Source of the DNA: an uncultured Clostridia bacterium
GTDB lineage: Bacteria > Bacillota > Clostridia > Oscillospirales > CAG-272
NCBI GenBank assembly: GCA_944391805.1
Contig: CALXUY010000087.1
Coordinates: forward strand, 1-56,463
DNA: 56,463 nucleotides
Reading direction: 5' to 3'
Part shown: piece by piece, positions 1-8,102 of the stretch
How the letters are laid out: each line of letters opens with the position of its first letter
How positions within the stretch are numbered: position 1 is the first letter of the stretch
Position numbers and translations under genes: made by a program
Notes under the pieces: model-generated
What the model saw: the letters and a program-made list of their open reading frames with translations, nothing else
Told to the model about the DNA's origin: nothing
The model's database searches: none

Positions 1-35
1 TGTGTTTCTTCTGCAAATAGGTTGACCTGTTTCAT
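1..35 (-). CDS. 5' end of an unidentified leftward gene (partial)
   Basis: Reading leftward from an ATG at 35-33, eleven codons (MKQVNLFAEET) are open up to the window edge. A purine-rich site (AGAAGGG) lies upstream, and a full sigma-A promoter sits at 67-95. The promoter and start are well supported, but too little protein is visible to identify the product. Confidence 0.6.
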   Translation of the reverse strand, partial: MKQVNLFAEET

Positions 36-66
36 GGTTTTCGCCGCCCTTCTCTTGTTTGTTCCC

Positions 67-95
67 ATTATATCATACTTTGCGACTTTATTCAA
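67..95 (-). promoter_or_regulatory. sigma-A promoter of the leftward edge gene
   Basis: On the minus strand, TTGAAT (95-90), a 17-bp spacer and TATAAT (72-67) precede the start codon at 35. From here to the terminator at 271 I see no gene or clear signal. Confidence 0.65.
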
Positions 96-270
96 TATCT
101 TCGGGAATTTTTAGAGGTTCCCATAAATCAAAACACCTGTTTTGTCAATATCATCGTTGGCAGACGCATTTCCAGGCATATAGGCGCCGGCGGGAGGCAT
201 AATAACGCTGGAAAAACGGCGCGAGGATCGGAATATTGATTGCGGGCCTGCAGATTTGTATACACAAAAT

Positions 271-312
271 AAAAGCAGAGACTCCGACCTTTCGATCTTC
301 GTCTCTGCTTTT
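271..312. terminator. bidirectional Rho-independent terminator
   Basis: A perfect 12-bp stem (AAAAGCAGAGAC paired with GTCTCTGCTTTT) has T-rich tails on both strands. It lies downstream of the two leftward tRNA genes and probably ends their transcript. Confidence 0.75.
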
Positions 313-465
313 TCTGAACATAATTACAACACCATTACAAAAAGTGTTGTATACCTGACCTGTAAGCACAGTGCAGCAACCACAGCCAAATTCAATCCGG
401 CCAAAAGACCTCTGCTCCGTGATCCCGGATCAGATACTCGTCATCGGGTGCAGAAGCCGCCCATC

Positions 466-542
466 TGGCGTGCCTTGGGGGATTCGAACCCTCGACCTAC
501 TGCTTAGAAGGCAGTTGCTCTATCCGGCTGAGCTAAAGGCAC
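466..542 (-). tRNA. tRNA-Arg (anticodon TCT)
   Basis: The minus strand folds into a complete cloverleaf. The acceptor stem is GTGCCTT/AAGGCAC, the D stem starts TAGCTC, the anticodon loop is CTTCTAA between ACTGC and GCAGT, and a GGTTCGAATCC T arm follows. The 3' CCA is encoded (468-466) after a G discriminator. It lies 51 bp downstream of tRNA-Gly and is probably co-transcribed with it. Confidence 0.97.
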
Positions 543-593
543 ATCGGGAGCACGAACCCCCTGCTCCCCGCCAATGCGGGAAGCAGGTATGCT

Positions 594-667
594 TGGAGCG
601 AGTGATGGGAATCGAACCCACGCGACCAGCTTGGAAGGCTGGGATTCTACCATTGAACTACACTCGC
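594..667 (-). tRNA. tRNA-Gly (anticodon TCC)
   Basis: The minus strand folds into a cloverleaf with acceptor stem GCGAGTG/CACTCGC, anticodon loop CTTCCAA between CCAGC and GCTGG, a GGTTCGATTCC T arm and an encoded CCA (596-594). It is the first gene of a two-tRNA unit driven by the promoter at 703-731. Confidence 0.97.
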
Positions 668-702
668 GTCTCCTCGGGCGCTCCTCCGGCAGGTACTGGG
701 AT

Positions 703-731
703 ATTATATCATATTGAATCGGGTTTGTCAA
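703..731 (-). promoter_or_regulatory. sigma-A promoter of the tRNA-Gly/tRNA-Arg unit
   Basis: Consensus TTGACA (731-726) and TATAAT (708-703) are separated by exactly 17 bp, on the minus strand, about 36 bp before the tRNA-Gly gene. This is a very strong promoter, as expected for stable RNA. Confidence 0.85.
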
Positions 732-897
732 GACATTTTTACAATTTTTTTCTCTCCGTTTGCTTCTCACGCGTACCGTATTTCATCGGAAACGGTTGTT
801 GAAAATCCATCCCCGTCGGCATCGTTTCATTGCTCGCATGGCGCATAGCTCCGGCCGGCTCTGGGCATATTAAAACCAAAACAAACGGAGGCGCGCC

Positions 898-1599
898 ATG
901 ATTACCATATTTATCCGCACTTTGGTGATATATCTGGCGCTGAACGCGGTGATGCGGCTGATGGGAAAGCGGCAGATCGGCGAGCTGGAGGTAACCGATC
1001 TTGTCACCACGCTGCTGATCTCCGAAATTGCCGCACTGCCGATCACCGATCAGGATATCCCGATCGCCTACGCCCTGATCCCCATGGTTACGCTGCTGAT
1101 TCTGGAGGTGCTCTCTTCCATGATTCTGATACGCTTCCCCAAGTTCAAAGCACTGGTATCCGCCAGACCGACCGTGATTATCCGCAACGGAAGGCTGAAC
1201 CAGAAGGCCATGCTCTCGCTCCGGATATCGATGGAGGAGCTGATGAGCGAGATCCGGCAGCAGGGCTACCCCGATTTGGCACAGGTGCAGCACGCCATTC
1301 TTGAAAAGAACGGAAAGCTGACGGTATTGCCAAAGGCGCAGTTTGCGCAGCCCACAAACGAACAGCTCGGCGTAAAGGCCAAGGATGAGCCGTTGATGCA
1401 CGTGGTGATGTGCAACGGCGTCTGCAACGCACCCGGCCTGAAGCTGATTGGCAAGGATCGCCGCTGGCTGGAGCAGGAGCTTGCCCGCCGGGGCTACTCG
1501 GCGGATCGGCTCTTTTGCGTCACGGCCAATGACGCCGGTCAGATCTTTCTGATTCCCAAACAGGAAATTCAGCAGACGGACGGAGGAAACCGTTCATGA
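898..1599 (+). CDS. DUF421 (YetF-like) membrane protein
   Basis: This 233-residue protein has two to three N-terminal membrane segments (residues 1-80) and a cytoplasmic alpha/beta domain. The N-terminal signature (RLMGKRQIGELEVTDLV) and the later RPTVIIRNGRLN stretch are typical of the DUF421 family. That family is conserved in spore-formers, and its molecular role is not established. A GGAGG-type site sits just before the ATG. The stop overlaps the next start by four bases (ATGA), so the two genes are translationally coupled. DUF421 plus DUF4363 is a recurrent clostridial pair. Family assignment is firm; function is unknown. Confidence 0.9.
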   Translation: MITIFIRTLVIYLALNAVMRLMGKRQIGELEVTDLVTTLLISEIAALPITDQDIPIAYALIPMVTLLILEVLSSMILIRFPKFKALVSARPTVIIRNGRLNQKAMLSLRISMEELMSEIRQQGYPDLAQVQHAILEKNGKLTVLPKAQFAQPTNEQLGVKAKDEPLMHVVMCNGVCNAPGLKLIGKDRRWLEQELARRGYSADRLFCVTANDAGQIFLIPKQEIQQTDGGNRS

Positions 1600-1964
1600 A
1601 GAGCTTTCTGATCTCGCTGCTTCTGCTGCTTTTGCTGCTCTGCGGAATTGCGGGAAACGCCATTTATATCAACCATGTGGCCAATGACATGAGCCGGATG
1701 ACAGAAGCGCTCCCGGATATTGGCGAGGAGGGCTGCGCCGAGGCGGCAGCCTCTCTCCGGGACTATTGGGAGCGGAACGTGCCTTATGTCGGGCTTTCGG
1801 TCGGCTATCCGGTGACAGACCGGGTCAGCGAGCAGGCGGCGGTGCTTTCCGCCTGCGCTGCCTGCGGAGATTTATTCGGCTACCGTTCCGCGTTGGCGCT
1901 CCTGCAGGACGCAATCGGTGATGTGCGGCGGCTGGAGAAAATATCGATTGAAAACCTGCTGTAA
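1596..1964 (+). CDS. DUF4363 family small exported/membrane protein
   Basis: This 122-residue protein has one very hydrophobic leucine-rich N-terminal segment (residues 4-17) that could be a signal anchor. A helical extracytoplasmic domain with two Cys-Ala-Ala-Cys-type positions follows. Size, topology and its position directly after a DUF421 gene match the DUF4363 family. It overlaps the upstream stop by four bases. The natural terminator of this pair appears to be split by repeat element A1: its arms are at 1963-1973 and 2261-2271. No biochemical role is known to me. Confidence 0.8.
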   Translation: MKSFLISLLLLLLLLCGIAGNAIYINHVANDMSRMTEALPDIGEEGCAEAAASLRDYWERNVPYVGLSVGYPVTDRVSEQAAVLSACAACGDLFGYRSALALLQDAIGDVRRLEKISIENLL

Positions 1965-1977
1965 ACGGCAGAGTGCA

Positions 1978-2208
1978 GGCTGTAGACAAAAGCAGAGGCT
2001 TTCGTCAGTTTGATGAAAGTTTTGATCAAACTTTTTCAAAAGTTTGCGGGGTCAAGGGCGAGTAGCCCTTGTCGCCCTCCGCAGAGGGCGAAATTCCCCT
2101 GTACGGCGTTTCTTTTTGTGAGCTTTTTCTTTGCGCCTACACGCTCAAAGAAAAAGCGGGCGAACGCTTTTGTGCAATTTTTATTTGATACGCCTTTTGT
2201 CTACAGCC
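1978..2208. repeat. family A dispersed element, copy A1 (MITE-like)
   Basis: This 231-bp non-coding element has imperfect terminal inverted repeats: GGCTGTAGACAAAAG on the left, CTTTTGTCTACAGCC on the right. Internal blocks are shared with copies at 7784, 12100 and 13931, including an AAAGTTTTGATCAAACTTT hairpin, a CTCCGCAGAGGGCGAAATTCC block and a TTTCTTTG...CAAAGAAA hairpin. No coding capacity is seen. It lies between two 11-bp inverted arms (AAACGGCAGAG at 1963, CTCTGCCGTTT at 2261) that look like one original terminator stem. Confidence 0.75.
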
Positions 2209-2209
2209 T

Positions 2210-2245
2210 CAGTCTGGACAACCGCCATGGCGGTTGTCCAGACTG
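2210..2245. repeat. 36-bp perfect palindrome
   Basis: The arms CAGTCTGGACAACCGCCA and TGGCGGTTGTCCAGACTG are exact reverse complements with no spacer. The palindrome directly abuts the right end of A1 and itself carries the AGACTG motif of family A ends, so it may be a folded-back fragment of the same family. Confidence 0.8.
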
Positions 2246-2282
2246 TAGAACGGGCACCCGCTCTGCCGTTTTGTAAATCCGT

Positions 2283-2990
2283 TCAGATTCTGCCAGCAAT
2301 CTGCTCCCGCAGACGGGAGAGTATGCGCTTTTCGAGCCGGGAGATGTAGGATTGTGAAATACCGAGCCGGTCGGCGACCTCCTTCTGCGTCAGCTCCTCT
2401 CCGCCGCCCAAGCCGTAACGCAGCTCGATCAGCTCGCGCTCACGCGGATCCAGCTCGGCCACAGCCGCACGCACGGCTTCGCGTTCCTCCCGCTGCTCCA
2501 GCTCATAGGCCACGCTGTCCTCCTCGCTGCCCAGCACATCCGAAAGCAGCAGCTCGTTCCCGTCCCAGTCCACATTGAGCGGCTCATCCATTGAGACCTC
2601 GCAGCGCTGGCCGTTCCGCTTGCGGATATACATCAGAATCTCATTTTCAATGCAGCGGGAGGCGTAGGTTGCCAGCTTGATGCTCTTATCCGACCGGAAG
2701 GTATTGATGGCCTTGATCAGCCCCAGTGTGCCGATCGAGATCAGATCCTCAATACCGGTACCGGTGTTCTCGAACCGCTTGGCAATATAAACCACCAGCC
2801 GCAGGTTGTGCTCCACCAGAATATTGCGTGCCTCCTCCTCGTCAATGCGGGCAATCCATTCGGCTTCGGCATCGTGGTCCAGCGGCGCCGGAAGCACATC
2901 CGGGCCGTTGATGTAAAAGCCGCCGCTCCTGCGCGTCCCGCCGCAAAGCCATTGCCGGATGCGCTCCCAAATCAGCATAAACCCATTCAT
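2283..2990 (-). CDS. sigE: sporulation sigma factor sigma-E
   Basis: This 235-residue sigma-70 family protein carries region 2 (VEHNLRLVVYIAKRFENTG, then DLISIGTLGLIKAI) and region 4 with the C-terminal helix-turn-helix (TQKEVADRLGISQSYISRLE). The short hydrophobic N-terminal stretch is the pro-sequence removed by SpoIIGA in this family. The ATG at 2990 was chosen over upstream codons because AGGAGA lies 9 nt before it and the resulting length fits sigma-E. spoIIGA lies 103 bp upstream on the same strand, the classical spoIIG order. It should direct early mother-cell transcription. No clear terminator was found between its stop and element A1. Confidence 0.95.
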   Translation of the reverse strand: MNGFMLIWERIRQWLCGGTRRSGGFYINGPDVLPAPLDHDAEAEWIARIDEEEARNILVEHNLRLVVYIAKRFENTGTGIEDLISIGTLGLIKAINTFRSDKSIKLATYASRCIENEILMYIRKRNGQRCEVSMDEPLNVDWDGNELLLSDVLGSEEDSVAYELEQREEREAVRAAVAELDPRERELIELRYGLGGGEELTQKEVADRLGISQSYISRLEKRILSRLREQIAGRI

Positions 2991-3093
2991 CACCAGTTTC
3001 TCTCCTATGTAATCGTATATTCGCTTGTGCCTGTTATAACCAAATCGGATGTTCATCCGGTTTCAATTCCTTATTGTGCCGGTTTGGCCCGGT

Positions 3094-3939
3094 TCAATCG
3101 CCAGGGATGAGCGCGTCAAAGCCCTGCGCCCGTCCGCCCAGCTCCACCGGAGCAATCAGGTAATCCGAGGGCACGCTGCCCTGCCGGTCGGTTACGGTCA
3201 GCGCCTCGGGCAGGAAGGCCGTGAGCATTCCGGTGCCGGTTGCGGTCTGTGCCGGAATCAGACGCACGCGGCGGGCAATTTCATGATCCGGTATCCACCT
3301 CTTTCCGTCCCGGAAAAAGGAGGGAGGCAGAACCGGGCGCAGCTTTTCCTGCTCCACCACAATCACACTCCTGCCGCTGAGCGGGTCGCGCAGCAGATTC
3401 CCCGAATCCACCATCGCCCGGAGCGATACCGTTTTGCCGAACAGCGTCGCCTGTAATGTGACGCTGCGCGTCCTTTGCGATCGGCCGAGGAATCTCCCGC
3501 CGCGAATAGTCAGAATCCCGGAAACCGCCGCAAGCAGCGCAAACATCCATACCGAAAGGCCGTCTCCCTGCAGGCTCTCCAGCGGAAGGTTCAGCCGGTT
3601 GAGCCAGGCAAACAGAGCGGTCATAATGCCTCCCATCAGCGCCGAGATCAGCGCGAACACCGCGGTCGCCTGAAGCAGGGAGGAAAAGCGGATTCCCTTC
3701 CCCGCAAAGGTAGCGGCGCAGATGATCAGTGCAACGGCCACATCGCAGAGTAGCCCCGGCACCCCCTCCAGGCCGATCACCAGTGCGGCCACCGCATACA
3801 CACCCCCGATGGCTGCGCCGAGCAGTGCCCGCCAGCGCACAGCCCGTCGGTGCAGCACGGCTGCCGTGATCATCATGCAGAGCAGATCCATGCTGGCATT
3901 CACCAGAAAATAGAGATCGGCATATACTTCCCGGTCCAT
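3094..3939 (-). CDS. spoIIGA: sigma-E processing peptidase SpoIIGA
   Basis: This 281-residue protein has about five hydrophobic segments in the first 150 residues. A C-terminal aspartic-protease-like domain follows, with the catalytic motif MVDSGNLLRDPLSG around residue 174. In the family this domain cleaves the sigma-E pro-sequence at the septal membrane after activation by SpoIIR. It lies immediately upstream of sigE on the same strand and is driven by a Spo0A-type promoter at 3968-4000. Length is close to that of other clostridial SpoIIGA proteins. Confidence 0.93.
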   Translation of the reverse strand: MDREVYADLYFLVNASMDLLCMMITAAVLHRRAVRWRALLGAAIGGVYAVAALVIGLEGVPGLLCDVAVALIICAATFAGKGIRFSSLLQATAVFALISALMGGIMTALFAWLNRLNLPLESLQGDGLSVWMFALLAAVSGILTIRGGRFLGRSQRTRSVTLQATLFGKTVSLRAMVDSGNLLRDPLSGRSVIVVEQEKLRPVLPPSFFRDGKRWIPDHEIARRVRLIPAQTATGTGMLTAFLPEALTVTDRQGSVPSDYLIAPVELGGRAQGFDALIPGD

Positions 3940-3967
3940 TCTCCCACCCCCTCTGTCCGATACCCTT

Positions 3968-4003
3968 ATTATAACGCATTTGGTTGGATAATTTTGTCAA
4001 AAT
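3968..4003 (-). promoter_or_regulatory. Spo0A-type spoIIG promoter with 0A box
   Basis: On the minus strand TTGACA (4000-3995) and TATAAT (3973-3968) are separated by 21 bp, too far for ordinary sigma-A activity. The -35 is embedded in ATTTTGACAAAA (4003-3992), a close match to the Spo0A box. In Bacillus subtilis the spoIIG promoter likewise has an over-long spacer (22 bp) with 0A boxes over the -35. Assignment to phospho-Spo0A is inferred from this likeness. Confidence 0.75.
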
Positions 4004-4036
4004 CAGGTCCCGACGAAAAAATTTTTCTCATACGCC

Positions 4037-4065
4037 TTTACTTTTGCGCAAAAATGTGCTATCAT
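4037..4065 (+). promoter_or_regulatory. probable promoter of the M24 peptidase gene
   Basis: TTTACT (4037-4042), a 17-bp spacer and TATCAT (4060-4065) lie 84 bp before the ATG at 4150, divergent from the spoIIG promoter. Confidence 0.5.
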
Positions 4066-4149
4066 TTATGCAGTGTACCGTTCCGGTTGATTCCGCGCGG
4101 CAGATGCGGTATGCCGCCGCGCACATTCCGGATGCCGAAAGGAGTTATC

Positions 4150-5226
4150 ATGTCTCATCTTTCCACATTCCGTCAGTCCCTGCTGGAGGCCGGCTTTGAG
4201 GGAGCCATTGTCTCATGCAAGCAGCACCAACGCTATCTGTCGGACTTCGACTTTGACGACGGGCTGGTGTTGGTAACCGGCAGCACCGCCTACCTGCTCA
4301 CCGATTTCCGCTATATTGAGGCCGCGCGCGCTCAATGCTCCCGCGAGCTCGAGGTATTGCAGCCCGCGCATGGTCTGTTGCCTTGCGTCCGCGAGCTTCT
4401 GGAGGCGGGCGGCTGCCGCAGGGTGGCAATTGAGGAATCCGCGCTTTCCTACGCCGAATATCAGAGCTGGTGCGAGCTGCTCCCCGGTGTGTCTCTGGAG
4501 AGCGGCGCCTCCGGGCTTCTCACGCGGCAGCGGGAGACAAAAACCGACGAGGAGCTGGCCTGCATGGCAAAAGCGCAGGCACTGACCGACGCGGCCTTCG
4601 CGCATATTCTCAACTTCATCCGCCCCGACATGACCGAGACCGACGTTGCGCTGGAGCTGGAATTTTTCATGCGCAAAAACGGCGCCGACGGGCTGGCGTT
4701 TGACACGATTGCGGTATCCGGCAGCAACTCCTCCCGGCCGCACGGCGTGCCGCGGCACCGCAAACTGGAAAAAGGCTTTCTCACGATGGATTTCGGCGCG
4801 CGGGTCAACGGCTACTGCGCGGATATGACGCGCACGGTTGTCATCGGCAAGGCAGACGGCGAGATGAAGCGGCTGTACGGCACGGTGCTCCGCGCGCAGC
4901 TGGCCGCTCTGGAGGCCGCCGCAGAGGGCGCCTCCTGCGCGGGACTCGACCGCATCGCGCGGGACATCATCGACGGCGCCGGCTACGCGGGAACCTTCGG
5001 CCATTCGCTCGGCCACGGTGTGGGGCTGTTCATCCACGAAAATCCCCGTCTCTCGCCCAAGGCTGCTCCCGGGGAGGTGCTCCGGCGCGGAAATGTCGTC
5101 ACCTTCGAGCCGGGCATATATCTCGAGGGCAAATACGGCTGCCGCATTGAGGACATGGTGGCCATCCGGCCGGACGGCAGCGTCCTCAACTTCACCAAAA
5201 GCCCCAAGGAGCTGATTGAGCTGTGA
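4150..5226 (+). CDS. M24 family Xaa-Pro aminopeptidase
   Basis: This 358-residue cytoplasmic metallopeptidase has a creatinase-like N-terminal domain (residues 1-125) and a pita-bread catalytic domain. All five metal ligands are visible: two Asp in MDFGARVNGYCADMTR, His in GHSLGHGVG, Glu in TFEPGIY and Glu in CRIEDM. The family removes N-terminal residues preceding proline from peptides. The start at 4150 follows AAAGGAG; the longer upstream open frame lacks a site. The next gene starts 40 bp downstream. Specificity for proline is inferred from the family. Confidence 0.93.
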   Translation: MSHLSTFRQSLLEAGFEGAIVSCKQHQRYLSDFDFDDGLVLVTGSTAYLLTDFRYIEAARAQCSRELEVLQPAHGLLPCVRELLEAGGCRRVAIEESALSYAEYQSWCELLPGVSLESGASGLLTRQRETKTDEELACMAKAQALTDAAFAHILNFIRPDMTETDVALELEFFMRKNGADGLAFDTIAVSGSNSSRPHGVPRHRKLEKGFLTMDFGARVNGYCADMTRTVVIGKADGEMKRLYGTVLRAQLAALEAAAEGASCAGLDRIARDIIDGAGYAGTFGHSLGHGVGLFIHENPRLSPKAAPGEVLRRGNVVTFEPGIYLEGKYGCRIEDMVAIRPDGSVLNFTKSPKELIEL

Positions 5227-5266
5227 TGCGGCGGGGCACCGATCTTTCGGAAAGGATACGGAATAC

Positions 5267-6169
5267 ATGATTTTTGCACAGGCAGCGGCCGCTGAGCCGG
5301 CCGTAAAAACCGTTCTCTTCAATCTGGTGGACTGGTCGATCGTTCATTTTGAGGTGTCGGCCGGCAGCCCGCTCTATTACCTGATTTATGTGCTGGGGCT
5401 GCTGGGCTGCATCGTCATCCCCTATCTGCTGGGCAGCATCAATCCCGCCATTCTCATCTCCCGGCTGGTGTACCACGAGGACATCCGGGATTTCGGAAGC
5501 GGGAACGCCGGTACGACCAACATGCTGCGCACCTACGGCAAAAAGGCGGCGCTGGCAACCTTTCTGCTCGATCTGGGCAAGGCGGCGCTTGCCTGCTTTG
5601 CGGGGCTTCTGATCTGGGAGATGAACGGCCTCGGCCTTGCCGGCTTTTTTGTGGTGTTCGGTCATATGTACCCGATTTTTGAAAAATTCCGCGGAGGAAA
5701 GGGCGTGGCCTGCCTGACCGTGGTGGCGCTGATTACCAGCATTTTTACAAACAACTGGCTGGTTCCCTTTGTCCCGTTCGCGTTTTTCATCCTGCTGGCC
5801 GCCTTCGTGCTGGTGCTGGTCGGCACCCGTTATGTCTCCATGGCCTCTGTTACCTGTGCGTTTCTTTATCCGGTTCTGCTCCGGTCGCTCTCGGGAGAGA
5901 ACGCAGGCATCTGCGTGGCCATGGCTGTACTCAGCGCCTGCTTTGTCATCTACAAGCACAAGGATAACCTCAAGCGCATTTTCAACCGCACCGAGGCCCA
6001 GTTCAGCTTTTCCAAGATCTCCAAGAAAAAGCTCGCAGAAGGTGAACAGCAGGCTCCCGAGGGCAAATCCAAGCCTGCGCCGGGCGGCAAACACGCCGGG
6101 AACGCGAAAAACAATCGCAAAGCAACCCCGGACAGCGACCGCGACGGCGGCGCGGAGGACGGGCAATGA
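5267..6169 (+). CDS. plsY: glycerol-3-phosphate acyltransferase PlsY
   Basis: This membrane enzyme transfers the acyl group of acyl-phosphate to glycerol-3-phosphate, the first step of phospholipid synthesis in most Gram-positives. The three PlsY motifs are visible: GSINPAIL with SGNAGTTNMLRTYGKK, then VVFGHMYPIFEKFRGGKGVA, then the late membrane helices. At 300 residues it is about 90 longer than usual. The excess is a hydrophilic Lys/Pro/Ala-rich tail (residues ~235-300), plus an extended N-terminus. The ATG at 5267 follows GAAAGGA. Its stop overlaps the next start by four bases. Confidence 0.93.
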   Translation: MIFAQAAAAEPAVKTVLFNLVDWSIVHFEVSAGSPLYYLIYVLGLLGCIVIPYLLGSINPAILISRLVYHEDIRDFGSGNAGTTNMLRTYGKKAALATFLLDLGKAALACFAGLLIWEMNGLGLAGFFVVFGHMYPIFEKFRGGKGVACLTVVALITSIFTNNWLVPFVPFAFFILLAAFVLVLVGTRYVSMASVTCAFLYPVLLRSLSGENAGICVAMAVLSACFVIYKHKDNLKRIFNRTEAQFSFSKISKKKLAEGEQQAPEGKSKPAPGGKHAGNAKNNRKATPDSDRDGGAEDGQ

Positions 6170-7364
6170 CCGGAGCGGACGCCGCGCTGCAGGAGCTGCT
6201 TCTGCTGGCCGCCGCGCGGCACATGCTCACAAAGGCGGTGCTCTCGAAGCCCGGCGACAGCCGCGAAAAGAAAACCATACTGACGCTGCGGCGCATCGGA
6301 AAAACCGAGCGCCTGCAGGCAGAGCGCCTTCTTGCCGATGGCAAGGCGCTGCATGAAAATCTGCCGGCGGCTCCCTCGCCGCGTCTGGAGGAGCTGCTGT
6401 CCGCACATGGACAGATCAACCTGCTCACCGCCGCCGGGGAATGCGAGCTGCGCCGTTCCCGGAAATCCGGAACCGCCACGCTGCTCGGGGAGAAAAGCTG
6501 AAAAAGGCGCTGCTCGCCCTGCCCGAAGGCGTGCTGGAGCCGGAGGAAAACAACCGGAAGAAAAACCGGATTCTGCAGGGAGACGAGCCCTTTTTGCGGA
6601 TGCTGGACGTCAGCGACGAGCATGGCCGGGTGCGGGACAAAAAACAGGCGAAATTCCGGCAGATCAACCGCTTTCTCGAGCTGATCCGGGATTGCATCCC
6701 GGCGCTGCCGCCCGAGGGAGCGCTGCGCATCTGTGACCTTTGCTGCGGCAAAAGCTATCTCTCATTTGCCGCCTATCATTATTTTGCCAATATTTTAGGG
6801 CGGCAGATCCGCATGACCGGGATGGATCTCAAGCCGGACGTCATCGCGCACTGCTCCCGCGTGGCCGCCGACTTGGGCTTTGCCGGCTTGGAATTTGTAT
6901 GCGGCGATGTTTCGCGATATGATGCAGGCGGACATGTGCATCTGGTGCTCTCCCTGCACGCCTGCGACACGGCAACCGATCTGGTGCTGCGCCGCGCGGT
7001 GGATTGGGGCGCCGAGGTGATTCTCTCCACCCCCTGCTGCCACCATGAGCTGAACCACAGCCTGAACTGTCCCCCGCTCTCCTTTGTCGCGGAGCACTCG
7101 ATGCTCCGGCAGAAGCTCTGCGATGCCGCAACCGACGCGCTGCGGCTCAAATATCTCGAATCCGAGGGCTACGAGGTTTGCGCGCTGGAGCTGATTGACC
7201 CGGAGGAGACTCCCAAAAACATCATGCTGCGGGGTCTGCGCCGCTCCGGCCCCGACTCCCCGGCGGCCATGCGCGCGCGGGAGGAATACCTGGCCGCCCG
7301 GCAATTTCTCACAGGAGGTGAACACCGTGTCCAGCTCGTTCTTTGCCCGCCTGTTCAGGCGTAA
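6166..7364 (+). pseudogene. SAM-dependent methyltransferase, split by a frameshift
   Basis: Two overlapping frames make one protein. Frame one (6166-6501, 111 residues) has the N-terminal part with the KAVLSKP start. Frame two, open from 6441 to 7364, continues with EENNRKKNRIL, FRQINRFLELI and a class I SAM fold (ICDLCCGKSYLSFAAY, GMDLKPDV, then STPCCHHELN). Together they match the ~390-residue clostridial methyltransferase family. The frames join if one G is added to the GGGG run at about 6487-6490. This fits a one-base homopolymer deletion or a sequencing error. It overlaps plsY by four bases and the next gene by 38. Whether a functional protein is made cannot be decided here. Confidence 0.8.
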
Positions 7365-7668
7365 CAAAAACCCGAACAGCCTGAGCTACCGCCGGGAAAT
7401 GGCCCGACAGATCGCCGGGCACCGCATCCGTTATGTCACCGAAAAAATCGACGGGGTGGAGGAGGTCATCGGCCGGGACGGCAGCATCGACATCCGCAAC
7501 GGCGAGTTCATCGTGTTCGCCTCCTCCGAGGTCATCTTCCGTTGTCTGGTAGACAGGCTGCAGGCATGGGAGCTGCTCTCCAAGGACGGGGTTGTGCTCA
7601 CCGCGCCGGACATCGAGCACGACGGCCGGGAACGAACCATCATTGTGTTTTACGTTTATTACCGGTGA
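7327..7668 (+). CDS. conserved 113-residue protein of unknown function
   Basis: A GTG at 7327 follows a strong AGGAGGTG site and overlaps the methyltransferase end by 38 bp in another frame. The upstream extension of the same frame has no ribosome site. The product is small and soluble: an Arg-rich N-terminus (FARLFRRNKNP), then a compact alpha/beta stretch (VIGRDGSIDIRNGEFIVFAS) ending in a hydrophobic strand (TIIVFYVYYR). I recognise the type as a recurrent short hypothetical of Oscillospirales but can give no function. Confidence 0.75.
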   Translation: MSSSFFARLFRRNKNPNSLSYRREMARQIAGHRIRYVTEKIDGVEEVIGRDGSIDIRNGEFIVFASSEVIFRCLVDRLQAWELLSKDGVVLTAPDIEHDGRERTIIVFYVYYR

Positions 7669-7816
7669 GCGGCGAATACGGCACACGGCCCCGGCCGGAA
7701 AAAGCGTCGGGCGAAGCGGCAATGCAGGCGCGGGCAACTGCCGTGTGTCTGCTTGGGTCAAAGGAGGCGCAATGTGCCCCTTCAGACTGTAGACCAAAGC
7801 AGCGGCTTTCGTCAGT

Positions 7817-8102
7817 TATAGTAATTCACAATAATAAGAGCAGTAAAAGGTCTTGAGGCTCTGCCTCAAGCTCCGGTTAAGGGACTTTTTGAAAAAAGTC
7901 CCTTAACAATCCTCAAAAACTTTCAATAAAGGGTTGTTACGATAGCAATGAAGTCAGTGCTGTTCCGGACGCCCCGCCCGACAACCCGCCAGCGGCTTGT
8001 CGGTACCGCTGACGCGGCTCCGGCACCGGATAAAATTGGGTTAATCGTTACTTTTACTTTGGCTTTATATTCCGTCAAACCAAATTAACATGAATTGCTA
8101 TA
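7817..8102. mobile_element. second MITE-like element nested in A2
   Basis: The ends TATAGTAATTCA (7817) and TGAATTGCTATA (8102) are inverted repeats matching at 11 of 12 positions. Comparison with A1 and A4 shows the A sequence interrupted exactly here, with a TA at each border. The 286-bp interior has no ORF and includes a family B repeat. Confidence 0.7.
7849..8035. repeat. family B dispersed hairpin repeat, copy B1
   Basis: It opens with TCTTGAGGCTCTGCCTCAA, followed by a long hairpin GTTAAGGGACTTTTT/AAAAAGTCCCTTAAC and an AATCCTCAAAAACTTTCAATAAAGGG tail. The same architecture recurs at 13731, 16430 and 29633. Confidence 0.7.
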
